Below, piece after piece: positions 34,818 through 42,361 of a stretch of 64,000 nucleotides of DNA; positions within the stretch are counted from its first letter, which is position 1; the number at the start of each line of letters is the position of its first letter. The stretch comes from Microvirga sp. VF16. GTDB lineage: Bacteria; Pseudomonadota; Alphaproteobacteria; Rhizobiales; Beijerinckiaceae. Location of the stretch: positions 930,001 through 994,000 of the forward strand of contig NZ_CP069356.1 of the NCBI RefSeq assembly GCF_016864375.1. The letters run 5' to 3'. Under the pieces are notes generated by a model. It saw only the letters and a list, made by a program, of their open reading frames with translations, had not been told where the DNA came from and ran no database searches. Position numbers and translations under genes: made by a program.

Positions 34818-34843
34818 ATGCAATTTCGATTGCATATATGCAA
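34818..34843. promoter_or_regulatory. Palindromic operator candidate between dioxygenase and DoxX genes
   Basis: ATGCAAT-TTCG-ATTGCAT (34818-34835) overlaps a perfect 14-nt palindrome TTGCATATATGCAA (34830-34843). AT-centred palindromes of this size are typical of MarR/DUF24 repressor sites, and MhqR-type regulation is known for related operons. No MarR gene is adjacent; two AraC genes are nearby. Confidence 0.55.
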
Positions 34844-34934
34844 GATAAATGTTGCTTATCAGTCGATTGATTTGCATTTCCGAAAGGATCAGATTTGACG
34901 CCAGCGGACCACTTCCGGTCCTGGAGATAGACCC

Positions 34935-35373
34935 ATGATCGACAATCGCTTCGCTCCCTATGGCGCCTTCGCCCTGCGTGGCCAGCCTCGGCATCATATT
35001 CATTGCCCACGCCTACCTGAAGCTCGCCGTGTTCACGGTACCGGGTTTCGCCGGCTTCCTTAGCCAGGTCGGCTTCCCCGGCTTCCTCGCCTGGCCGATT
35101 ATACTGGCCGAACTGATCGGTGGTCTTGCCATCCTCGCCGGCTTCTATGCCCGCATCGTCTCGGTCGCCCTGCTGCCGGTCCTGCTTGGCGCCTTTCTCG
35201 TCCATGCGCCGAACGGCTGGGTGTTCAACGCCCCGAACGGCGGCTGGGAGTATCCGGCGTTCCTCGCCCTTGCGGCTGTAGTTCACGTCCTGATCGGCGA
35301 CGGCGTCTTCGCCGTAAAGCCGGTTGCCTTCCAAGCGGCTCCGGCAGCCTCGCTCCGCCCGCGAATTGGCTGA
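34935..35373 (+). pseudogene. DoxX family membrane protein, N-terminal frameshift
   Basis: The ATG at 34935 (GGAGA upstream) starts MIDNRFAPYGAFALR, the expected DoxX start, but after codon 15 the frame is off by one. From 34981 the next frame reads ASLGIIFIAHAYLKLAVFTV and continues through four membrane helices (AWPIILAELIGGLAILAGFY, RIVSVALLPVLLGAFLVHAP, FLALAAVVHVLIGDGVFAV) to the stop at 35373. An extra G near 34980 explains it. An alternative ATG at 34960 joins the main frame and could give a protein missing only 8-15 residues, so function may survive. DoxX-like proteins are linked to quinol and thiol redox stress at the inner membrane. Confidence 0.7.
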
Positions 35374-35640
35374 TCCAGCAACATCTGAATCCGGCGACCG
35401 GCGCCAACCCGCGCCGCCGCCCCAGCACATGAAGATCTAGGACGGTTGACCCGTTCAGGACCATTGCCTGGAGCGTTGGCGATGCAGAAATCTCTCGCGC
35501 TGACGGTCAGGGCGGGACCGTAGAGCATTACAGGCTCGCCCCAGGCACATGGGTTGACATCATGGGTAGAGTCTTGGAGGTCTGTGCCTGTTGATCTTGC
35601 GTCACATTCGGGCCGGTTACAGGGGGCTAGGAGATTTTGA
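35374..35640. other. Intergenic, promoter of the AraC gene
   Basis: About 265 nt without a gene. GGAG lies nine nt before the AraC ATG at 35641. Confidence 0.45.
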
Positions 35641-36558
35641 ATGCAGGAAGCCCTTGGGTCCGCCCATTACGGTTCTCGGTACAAGGACCACTGGAGGCCA
35701 AGGGAGGGCTCAATTGTGTCGCTCTCCCTACCCCAATCCAACGGGGTTACGATCGCCCGCGTCGCTGCCGGAGCGAAATACGGTTTTGTTTCACCTGTTC
35801 CGGCACAGGATGGCTACGCCATCTCATTTGAACTCATGAACTTCCAGAAAGGTGAGCTCTGGCTTGATGGGCGGAGCCACAAGCAGGAACAGCTCTGGGA
35901 GAATCATAGCGTGTTCTACGATCTGCGGCACGAGGTCGAGGCCTATCTGGAAGATCCCTTCGATTTCATTCAATTCCACATTCCCCAAAGCTTTCTCGAC
36001 AAACTCGCGGCCGCTCACTCAATCCCGGCGATTAAGGATTTGACTGGACCAATCGGCGTCGGCGTTGATGACCCCGTCATCTCGGGCATTGGAAAGCTCC
36101 TTCTTCCCGCGCTCGACAGGCCCAATGAGGTGAGCCGATTGTTCGTGGATCACCTGTCGCTGGCCTTGTGTGCGCACGTGGCGCACAAGTACGGTGGAGG
36201 GTTCTCTCCGCCGGAAAAGGTGCGAGGGGGCTTGGCTTCCTGGCAGCTTCGTCGTGCACAGGAGCTTCTCGAAGCCAATCTCGACGGTGATATTTCCATC
36301 TCGGAGATCGCCCGTGAGTGCATGCTCTCACCAGGCCATTTCGCCCGACAATTCAAGCGCTCGACCGGTGTCAATCCCAAGCGCTGGCTGCTGATGCGGC
36401 GCGTCGACATCGCCAAGGACCTGTTGCGTGATCCGAGACTTGGGCTGGCACAGATCGCCCAGGCCTGTGGATTCGCCGATCAAAGTCATCTCACGCGCGT
36501 GTTCACCAGCATGACAGGTGTCACCCCGAGGGTTTGGCGTCATTCGGATCGCGGGTGA
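35641..36558 (+). CDS. AraC-family transcriptional regulator
   Basis: 305 residues, preceded by TAGGAGATTTTGA. The N-terminal domain (VSPVPAQDGYAISFELMNFQ, GELWLDGRSHKQEQLWENHS) matches the AraC-type ligand/oligomerisation region of the paralogue that follows. The C-terminal HTH pair is ISISEIARECMLSPGHFARQ with FKRSTGVNPKRWLLMRRVD, and LAQIAQACGFADQSHLTRVF. Two such regulators in tandem, followed by a third ring-cleaving dioxygenase, suggest local control of the detoxification genes. Confidence 0.92.
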   Translation: MQEALGSAHYGSRYKDHWRPREGSIVSLSLPQSNGVTIARVAAGAKYGFVSPVPAQDGYAISFELMNFQKGELWLDGRSHKQEQLWENHSVFYDLRHEVEAYLEDPFDFIQFHIPQSFLDKLAAAHSIPAIKDLTGPIGVGVDDPVISGIGKLLLPALDRPNEVSRLFVDHLSLALCAHVAHKYGGGFSPPEKVRGGLASWQLRRAQELLEANLDGDISISEIARECMLSPGHFARQFKRSTGVNPKRWLLMRRVDIAKDLLRDPRLGLAQIAQACGFADQSHLTRVFTSMTGVTPRVWRHSDRG

Positions 36559-36702
36559 TCGCCGAACACGTAACGCAGTGTTTTGCGACCTGAGAACCGC
36601 TCCGCCAACCGCGAAGGAAACGTTCAAAAATGCGCTGAAACGTACAATATTCCGAGGTCCAGTGGCGTCACTCTCCCCGACACGAAGCTTGTTGATGGCA
36701 AC

Positions 36703-37632
36703 ATGAAAATGGAAATCCTTCAGCAGAACACACGCCCCGGGCTATTTGGCCAGCGGCTTGGACGCCATCTCGATATGGTTAGCCAGAACATTCTACAGGT
36801 CTCGAAGGGGGATCGTCTTTCCCTCGCCGTGACCCGGCTGACCTGTATGCGCCAGGACCGGGAGCGCACGGTTCTGATCGAACCCGAGGCTGCCTTCAGC
36901 GCCTCTTACAAGTTGAAGGATGTCGAGGAGCATGAGTTCTGGCTCAATGGCCGCATGCGGTACGCCCGGGGCTTCGCGGCCGGAACCGTCAGCGCAGCCG
37001 ACCTGTCGGAAGACCCCCGCAGTCGTATCCGGGGACCGTATGACGGCGTGCAGTTCTACATGCGCAAGGAGGCTCTGGACGATTTGGCCTATGAGCGTGG
37101 CGCCTCACCGGTTTCGGCCCTGCGCGCCTTGCCCGATACCCCTGACCCCATTCTCGGATCAATGTGTGCGTTCCTTCTGTCGGCACCGCCGGAGCTGGCC
37201 CAAACCAATCAGCTTTTCGTCGATCAGCTGGCCCTGAGCCTGTTGACCTATTTCGCCGAAGGCTATGGAGGCATGCACCTTCCCCCGGTTCCTGACACTG
37301 GCAAGCTTGCATCGTGGCAGGAGCGCCGTGCCAAGGAGATCATGCATTCCCGACTTGCTGCCCGTGTGACGATTGCCGACGTTGCACGCGAATGCCGGCT
37401 CACGCCGAGCTATTTCGCCAAGGCCTTCCGCCGAACGACAGGTATGAGCCCGCACCAGTATCTGACCCATATTCGTGTGCAGGAGGCGAAGAGCCTTCTT
37501 TCGTCCTCAACCCTGTCCCTGGCCGACATCGCTCTCATCTGTGGCTTCGGAGACCAAAGCTACTTCACGCGTGTGTTTACGCGTTGTGTTGGCTCAAGCC
37601 CCGGCGTCTGGCGCAGGTCGATGCTCCAGTGA
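36703..37632 (+). CDS. AraC-family transcriptional regulator, paralogue of its neighbour
   Basis: 309 residues from the ATG at 36703. The frame is open from 36583, but that part lacks family similarity; the ribosome site is weak either way, so the start is uncertain. N-terminal region SASYKLKDVEEHEFWLNGRM and GPYDGVQFYMRKEALDDLAY; HTH units VTIADVARECRLTPSYFAKA, FRRTTGMSPHQYLTHIRVQE and LADIALICGFGDQSYFTRVF. Same architecture as the preceding AraC gene, with which it shares LFVDQLALSLLTYF-like linker sequence: likely an old tandem duplication. Confidence 0.9.
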   Translation: MKMEILQQNTRPGLFGQRLGRHLDMVSQNILQVSKGDRLSLAVTRLTCMRQDRERTVLIEPEAAFSASYKLKDVEEHEFWLNGRMRYARGFAAGTVSAADLSEDPRSRIRGPYDGVQFYMRKEALDDLAYERGASPVSALRALPDTPDPILGSMCAFLLSAPPELAQTNQLFVDQLALSLLTYFAEGYGGMHLPPVPDTGKLASWQERRAKEIMHSRLAARVTIADVARECRLTPSYFAKAFRRTTGMSPHQYLTHIRVQEAKSLLSSSTLSLADIALICGFGDQSYFTRVFTRCVGSSPGVWRRSMLQ

Positions 37633-37634
37633 AG

Positions 37635-37660
37635 CAGAGACGCCCCTCGTGGCGTCTCTG
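37635..37660 (+). terminator. Hairpin after the AraC gene
   Basis: Perfect 10-bp stem CAGAGACGCC/GGCGTCTCTG with a 6-nt loop, starting two nt after the stop codon. No strong T run follows. Confidence 0.6.
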
Positions 37661-37758
37661 GGATTACGGCGATGAGGCGACTCCAAGCAAACTGTGCGTG
37701 CGGAGGGGGCACGCTGGGTTTGCGTGGCCACAGACCTCTGGCTATCAGGCATGGGCCC

Positions 37759-38700
37759 TTAGATGTCAGGGGTTGGAAGTGACGGCAAAAGCCGCTGAAG
37801 CTCGGCCCGACGCGCCTCAAGATTAGGCGGCAGCCTTAAGCTCCTGCCCAGAGTCTCAAAGCTTTCATCCACATCGAAGCCCGGCCCGTCCGTCGCGATC
37901 TCCAGGAGGATGCCGCAGGTCGAGCGAAAGTTGACGGATCGATAATAGACTCGATCCTTGGGCTCTGTTGCAGCGATCCCGTACCGGTCGTGGAGAGCCT
38001 GGACCAGAGCATCCTGATCGGCTGCGTTACAGGCGCGGAAAGCGGGATGGTGAATGCTTCCTGCTCCAAGCTGGCCGCGTGCGAGCGGTCCGGACCCGTC
38101 AAGCGTGATCGTGCCGCCAGGCTCATCATGCGCCCGAAGCCGGACGAGTCCACCGTGACGGCCAATCTCGGCAAAGCCTAGGATCTCCCGAAACAACTCG
38201 CTCAGCGGGTCAGCCTCGCGCACCTTCAAGACAAGATCGTGAAGTCCTTGGAGAGCATAGGACGCGGGGATTTCGGGATGGCGCCAAGCTGTTGGCTGCG
38301 CTGGCAGGCCCGCTTCCACAAGGGCGAGCAATGCGCCATCTGGGTCCTCGAAGGTCAGGCAATTCTCACCGAATACGGTCTGGCTGACCCGATGATGAAC
38401 GTCCGCCATATTGAGGCGTCGCGTCCAATAATCCAGCGAGCCTGCTGGGATCCGGAACGATGTCTGCCATGCCTCGCAAGCCCCGCGTCTCCCACGCTGC
38501 ACGCGCTGCCATGGAAACAGGGTGAACAGTGTGCCGGGCCGGCCGGTCTCGTCGCCAAGGCAGAGGTGGAACGTGCCGGGGTCCTGGTGGGACACCGTCC
38601 GCTTCACGAGCCTCATTCCGAGCAGGCGTGCGTAGAACCACCAACTCCGCTCGGCGTCGCTCGAGATCAGCGTGACGTGATGTAGGCCGCGGCCGGCCAT
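37759..38700 (-). CDS. Ring-cleaving dioxygenase (MhqO-like), third paralogue
   Basis: The ATG at 38700 follows GGAGGGAG and gives 313 residues. Metal ligands kept: His in GRGLHHVTLISSD, His in GSIHHPAFRACNAAD, Glu in CGILLEIATDGPGFDVDESF. It is more diverged than the other two, for example GDETGRPGTLFTLFPWQ and FRSTCG in place of FREPNG. Three paralogues within 7 kb point to specialised substrates. Convergent with the AraC gene and divergent from the isochorismatase-fold gene. Confidence 0.9.
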   Translation of the reverse strand: MAGRGLHHVTLISSDAERSWWFYARLLGMRLVKRTVSHQDPGTFHLCLGDETGRPGTLFTLFPWQRVQRGRRGACEAWQTSFRIPAGSLDYWTRRLNMADVHHRVSQTVFGENCLTFEDPDGALLALVEAGLPAQPTAWRHPEIPASYALQGLHDLVLKVREADPLSELFREILGFAEIGRHGGLVRLRAHDEPGGTITLDGSGPLARGQLGAGSIHHPAFRACNAADQDALVQALHDRYGIAATEPKDRVYYRSVNFRSTCGILLEIATDGPGFDVDESFETLGRSLRLPPNLEARRAELQRLLPSLPTPDI

Positions 38701-38892
38701 GGGCTCCCTCCAGTGCATCCTTTCCTAGACCCTAATTGCACCGAGAAAGGTTTGTCTTGCACTCTTTGGCGATTTTCGGCTTTTCCCGTCACGAGACGAC
38801 CAGATTGTCCAACCGAGTTTCAGGATGTCCAAGATTTCGAGGCTCGATGACGCAATTGTCCTGCGGCAGTTCGCACCACAAGAGGACAGACT

Positions 38893-39576
38893 ATGGCGAT
38901 CAAAGCGTCTCCCACTCCCGGCTCGAAGCTTATCACCCCCACCGATCACGCGCTGATCCTAATCGACTTCCAGTCGCAGATGTCGTTCGCGACCAAGTCC
39001 ATCGACGCGGTGAACCTGCGCAACAACGCAGCCCTGATCTCCGAGGCCGCCGCCGGCTTCAAGGTGCCCACGATCCTGACCACGGTTGCGGAGAAGAGCT
39101 TCTCGGGCCCCATGTTCTCCGAGATCACCGACGCCTTCCCGGGCCAGAACCTCCTGGACCGCACCTCCATGAACACCTGGGAGGACGCCGCTGTCATCGA
39201 CGAGGTGAACCTGATCGGCAAGAACCGCCTGGTCTTCGCCGGCCTCTGGACCTCCGTCTGCATCGTCGGCCCGACCCTCTCGGCCCTCGATCAGGGCTTC
39301 GAGGTCTACATCATCACCGATGCCTGTGGCGACGTCTCGACCGAAGCCCACGAGCGTGCCGTGGAACGCATGATCCAGGCTGGCGTTCGGCCGATGACCT
39401 CGCTGCAATACCTGCTCGAACTGCAGCGCGACTGGGCCCGCACCGAGACCTACGACATGACCACCGGCATCGCGAAAAAGTTCGGCGGTTCCTACGGCCT
39501 CGGCATCATCTACGCCAAGACCATGTTCGGCGCCAGCGAAGGCGCTCACGGCTCGTCGGCCGTCGCTGCCGAATAA
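38893..39576 (+). CDS. Isochorismatase-fold (cysteine) hydrolase
   Basis: 227 residues. Isochorismatase-like hydrolases use an Asp-Lys-Cys triad: Asp in ALILIDFQSQMSFA, Lys in NLIGKNRLVFAGLWTS, and Cys in TSVCIVGPTLSALDQGFEVY. VITDACGDVSTEAHERAVER-like sequence follows (IITDACGDV). The C-terminus contains LELQRDWARTETYDMTTGIA. A 46.5-kb paralogue shares this end closely. The substrate is unknown (amides such as N-carbamoyl compounds, or isochorismate-like). It starts a plus-strand gene run to 44.9 kb; a hairpin separates it from the next gene. Confidence 0.92.
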   Translation: MAIKASPTPGSKLITPTDHALILIDFQSQMSFATKSIDAVNLRNNAALISEAAAGFKVPTILTTVAEKSFSGPMFSEITDAFPGQNLLDRTSMNTWEDAAVIDEVNLIGKNRLVFAGLWTSVCIVGPTLSALDQGFEVYIITDACGDVSTEAHERAVERMIQAGVRPMTSLQYLLELQRDWARTETYDMTTGIAKKFGGSYGLGIIYAKTMFGASEGAHGSSAVAAE

Positions 39577-39608
39577 GCTACTTGGTACAGGTGTCCCGTC
39601 CCTGCCGA

Positions 39609-39642
39609 AGGGGCGCCGTATCGGCATCGATGCGTCGCCCCT
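39609..39642 (+). terminator. Weak hairpin between isochorismatase and XapX genes
   Basis: Stem AGGGGCG/CGCCCCT with a 20-nt loop region that can pair further; followed by CCTTGTG, no T run. It could attenuate read-through into the operon. Confidence 0.35.
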
Positions 39643-39666
39643 CCTTGTGCAATCCTCAGGGAGGCG

Positions 39667-39948
39667 TTGTTGAAAGTCTACCTTCTGTCACTTGGAGCCG
39701 GCCTGCTGGTCGGCATCATCTACAGCCTGATCAACGTGCGCTCGCCGGCGCCGCCGGTGGTCGCCCTGGTGGGTCTGCTCGGCATTCTGGTCGGCGAGCA
39801 GATCCCGCCTCTCGTCAAGAGCTTCTGGCAGAAGGAGTCACCGACGCGGTCCTGGTCGCATCAAGTGCGTCCGCATGTCTTCGGCCACCTGCCACAAGGG
39901 GCAAGCCCCTCCAACCAGACGGCTGATGCCCAGGATAAAGCCTCATGA
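39667..39948 (+). CDS. XapX domain membrane protein
   Basis: 93 residues from TTG 39667 (or TTG 39670), with CAGGGAGG upstream. The XapX domain is residues 1-55: two membrane helices, LLSLGAGLLVGIIYSLINVR and PPVVALVGLLGILVGEQIPP. A hydrophilic tail follows. XapX proteins occur near xanthosine/purine and other hydrolase genes; function is unknown. Its stop overlaps the next start (ATGA at 39945-39948), indicating translational coupling to the amidohydrolase. Confidence 0.88.
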   Translation: MLKVYLLSLGAGLLVGIIYSLINVRSPAPPVVALVGLLGILVGEQIPPLVKSFWQKESPTRSWSHQVRPHVFGHLPQGASPSNQTADAQDKAS

Positions 39949-41924
39949 CCACACGTCGCACGTTTCTCGGTGCCGCCGCAGGCTTTGTCCTTCACGGGTC
40001 AACCGCGCCCGCCAATGCTTCAGACGCAACCCGATCCCCGATGGGAGACACGTCCATGCAAGCCGACCTCATCCTGTTCAACGGGAGGATCACGACCCTT
40101 GACCGCCAGCAGCCCGAAGCATCGGCGCTCCTCATCCGGGACGGGCGCTTCGCCGCGGTCGGCAACGAGCAGGAGGTGATGCCTCTCGCCGGACCGACCA
40201 CGCAGCGGATCGACCTCAAGGGCCGGCGCGTCATCCCGGGTCTGATCGACAGCCACATGCACATCATCCGTGGCGGCCTCAACTACAACATGGAGCTGCG
40301 CTGGGACGGCGTCCGCTCTCTAGCCGACGCCATGCTGATGCTGAAAGAACAGGTCGACCGCACCCCAGCCCCGCAATGGGTGCGCGTCGTCGGCGGCTTC
40401 ACCGAGCATCAGTTCGCTGAAAAGCGTCTGCCGACGCTCGATGAGATCAACGCCGTTTCTCCTGACACGCCGGTCTTCATCCTCCACCTATATGACCGTG
40501 CCCTGTTGAACGGCGCTGCCTTGCGGGCAGTAGGCTACACCAAAGACACCCCGAACCCGCCCGGCGGTGAGATCCAGCGGGATGCGAACGGCAATCCCAC
40601 CGGCCTGCTGATCGCCAAGCCCAACGCCACGATCCTGTATGCAACCCTCGCCAAGGGTCCGAAGCTTCCGCCCGAGTACCAGAAGAACTCCTCGCGCCAC
40701 TTCATGCGCGAGGTGAACCGGCTCGGAGTGACCGGCGTGATCGATGCCGGCGGCGGGTTCCAGAACTATCCGGACGATTACCAGATCATCGAGGAGCTGC
40801 ACCGGGACGGCCAGCTCACGGTGCGCCTGGCCTATAATCTCTTCACCCAGAAGCCAAAGGAAGAGCTGAAGGACTTCGACACCTGGGCCAAGCAGGTCAA
40901 ACCAGGTCAGGGTGACGATCTCTACCGCCACAACGGCGCCGGCGAGATGCTGGTGTACTCCGCCGCCGACTTCGAGGACTTCAAGGTCGAACGGCCCGAG
41001 ATGCCGCCCAACATGGAGGGCGACCTGGAGCCCGTCGTTCGCCTGCTGGCCGAGAACCGCTGGCCGTGGCGCATGCACGCCACCTACAACGAGACCATCA
41101 CGCGGGCGCTCGACGTGTTCGAGAAGGTGAACCGGGACATTCCCTTCGACGGCCTGCACTGGTTCTTCGATCATGCCGAGACCATCGATGACCGCAACAT
41201 CGACCGCATCGCGGCCCTTGGCGGCGGCATCGCGGTCCAGCACCGCATGGCGTTCCAGGGCGAGGACTTCGTCGAGCGCTACGGTGCCAGGGCGGCCGAG
41301 CGCACACCGCCCATCAAGCGCATGCTGGAGGCTGGCGTGCCGGTGGGCGCCGGCACGGACGCCACACGTGTTGCTTCCTACAATCCGTGGGTGTCGCTGT
41401 CCTGGCTCGTGACCGGCAAGACGCTGGGTGGTCTGACGCTTTATCCAGCAGCCAATCGCCTCGATCGCGAAAGTGCCCTTCGGCTGTGGACCGAGGCCAA
41501 CACCTGGTTCTCCAACGAGGAGACCAAAAAGGGTCGGATTGCCGAGGGCCAACTGGCCGATCTGGCGGTGCTGTCCGATGACTACTTCTCCGTTCCGGAG
41601 GACGCGATCCAGGACATCACCTCGGTTCTGACGTTGCTCGGTGGCAAGCCCGTGCATGGCGACGCCGACTTCAAAGATCTCGCGCCCTCCCTGCCTCCTC
41701 CCATGCCGGACTGGTCGCCCGTTGGCACCTTCGGCGGCTACCAGGAGCGGCGTGCCGGGCTCGATGCCGACCGCAAATACGCCTTCGCGGCAGCGGCCTG
41801 CGCCTGTGCCAATTCCTGTGGCGTGCATGGCCACAGCCATGCCAGCGCCTGGGCTGCCAACACACCTGCATCCGACGCCCGCTCGTTCTGGGGCGTGCTG
41901 GGCTGCTCGTGCTGGGCGTTTTGA
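39945..41924 (+). CDS. Tat-exported amidohydrolase (YtcJ-like) with Cys/His-rich C-terminal tail
   Basis: 659 residues. A Tat signal MTTRRTFLGAAAGFVLHG leads to a metal-dependent amidohydrolase: ADLILFNGRITTLDRQQPEA, the HxH metal pair H104/H106 in GLIDSHMHIIRGG, His in LHWFFDHAETIDD, His in VQHRMAFQGEDF and Asp in GAGTDATRVASYNP; it resembles YtcJ-type enzymes. The last 41 residues are unusual, with C619, C621, C625, H628, H630, H632 and then C654 and C656 before the end WAF. This could bind a second metal or iron centre, or anchor the protein. Gene order XapX-amidohydrolase-DoxX-MFS with overlaps argues for one operon. Confidence 0.9.
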   Translation: MTTRRTFLGAAAGFVLHGSTAPANASDATRSPMGDTSMQADLILFNGRITTLDRQQPEASALLIRDGRFAAVGNEQEVMPLAGPTTQRIDLKGRRVIPGLIDSHMHIIRGGLNYNMELRWDGVRSLADAMLMLKEQVDRTPAPQWVRVVGGFTEHQFAEKRLPTLDEINAVSPDTPVFILHLYDRALLNGAALRAVGYTKDTPNPPGGEIQRDANGNPTGLLIAKPNATILYATLAKGPKLPPEYQKNSSRHFMREVNRLGVTGVIDAGGGFQNYPDDYQIIEELHRDGQLTVRLAYNLFTQKPKEELKDFDTWAKQVKPGQGDDLYRHNGAGEMLVYSAADFEDFKVERPEMPPNMEGDLEPVVRLLAENRWPWRMHATYNETITRALDVFEKVNRDIPFDGLHWFFDHAETIDDRNIDRIAALGGGIAVQHRMAFQGEDFVERYGARAAERTPPIKRMLEAGVPVGAGTDATRVASYNPWVSLSWLVTGKTLGGLTLYPAANRLDRESALRLWTEANTWFSNEETKKGRIAEGQLADLAVLSDDYFSVPEDAIQDITSVLTLLGGKPVHGDADFKDLAPSLPPPMPDWSPVGTFGGYQERRAGLDADRKYAFAAAACACANSCGVHGHSHASAWAANTPASDARSFWGVLGCSCWAF

Positions 41925-41935
41925 CGGAGGGCGCC

Positions 41936-42361
41936 ATGACTGACGTCGCAGTTCCCCGTCCGATCGGCCGGCTGCTGGCTCTGCCCGGGTTCGATTATCT
42001 GGCGCGCCTTGCGCTCGCCTCGCCGTTCCTGATCAGCGGGATCGTGAAGCTCACGGATTTCGGCGGAGCCACCGCCGAGGTCACGGGGCTGGGGCTCCAG
42101 CCCGCAGGGCTGATCGCCGCCGCCGTCACCCTGACGCAACTCGGCGGGTCCGCTCTCTTCCTCACTCGTCGTTACTGCTGGCTTGGCGCCGGCATCCTGG
42201 CCGTGTTCACCGTCATGGCCACCTTGCTCGCGCATCCGTTCTGGATGTTCGAGGGCTCGGATCGGGGCCGCCAGACCGCAACCTTCTTCGAGCACGTTGC
42301 CATCGTGGGCGGACTCGCCCTTGCCGCTCTGTTCGTCAACCAACGGAGGACACGGTCATGA
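41936..42361 (+). CDS. DoxX family membrane protein
   Basis: 141 residues from the ATG at 41936, with GGAGG six nt upstream. Four membrane helices of the DoxX type: YLARLALASPFLISGIVKLT, LIAAAVTLTQLGGSALFLTR, WLGAGILAVFTVMATLLAHP and HVAIVGGLALAALFVNQR. The loop HPFWMFEGSDRGRQTATFFE is typical. It overlaps the next gene (ATGA at 42358-42361) and follows the amidohydrolase by 11 nt, so it is part of the operon. DoxX relatives take part in quinone/thiol redox balance. Confidence 0.9.
   Translation: MTDVAVPRPIGRLLALPGFDYLARLALASPFLISGIVKLTDFGGATAEVTGLGLQPAGLIAAAVTLTQLGGSALFLTRRYCWLGAGILAVFTVMATLLAHPFWMFEGSDRGRQTATFFEHVAIVGGLALAALFVNQRRTRS

Noticed and set aside
38736..39926. 396-codon plus-strand frame over the isochorismatase gene
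   Set aside because: Arg/His/Pro-rich shadow of the real gene in another frame, crossing an intergenic hairpin and the XapX gene.
40488..41840. 450-codon minus-strand frame
   Set aside because: Mirror of the amidohydrolase; His- and Gln-rich composition typical of antisense frames.
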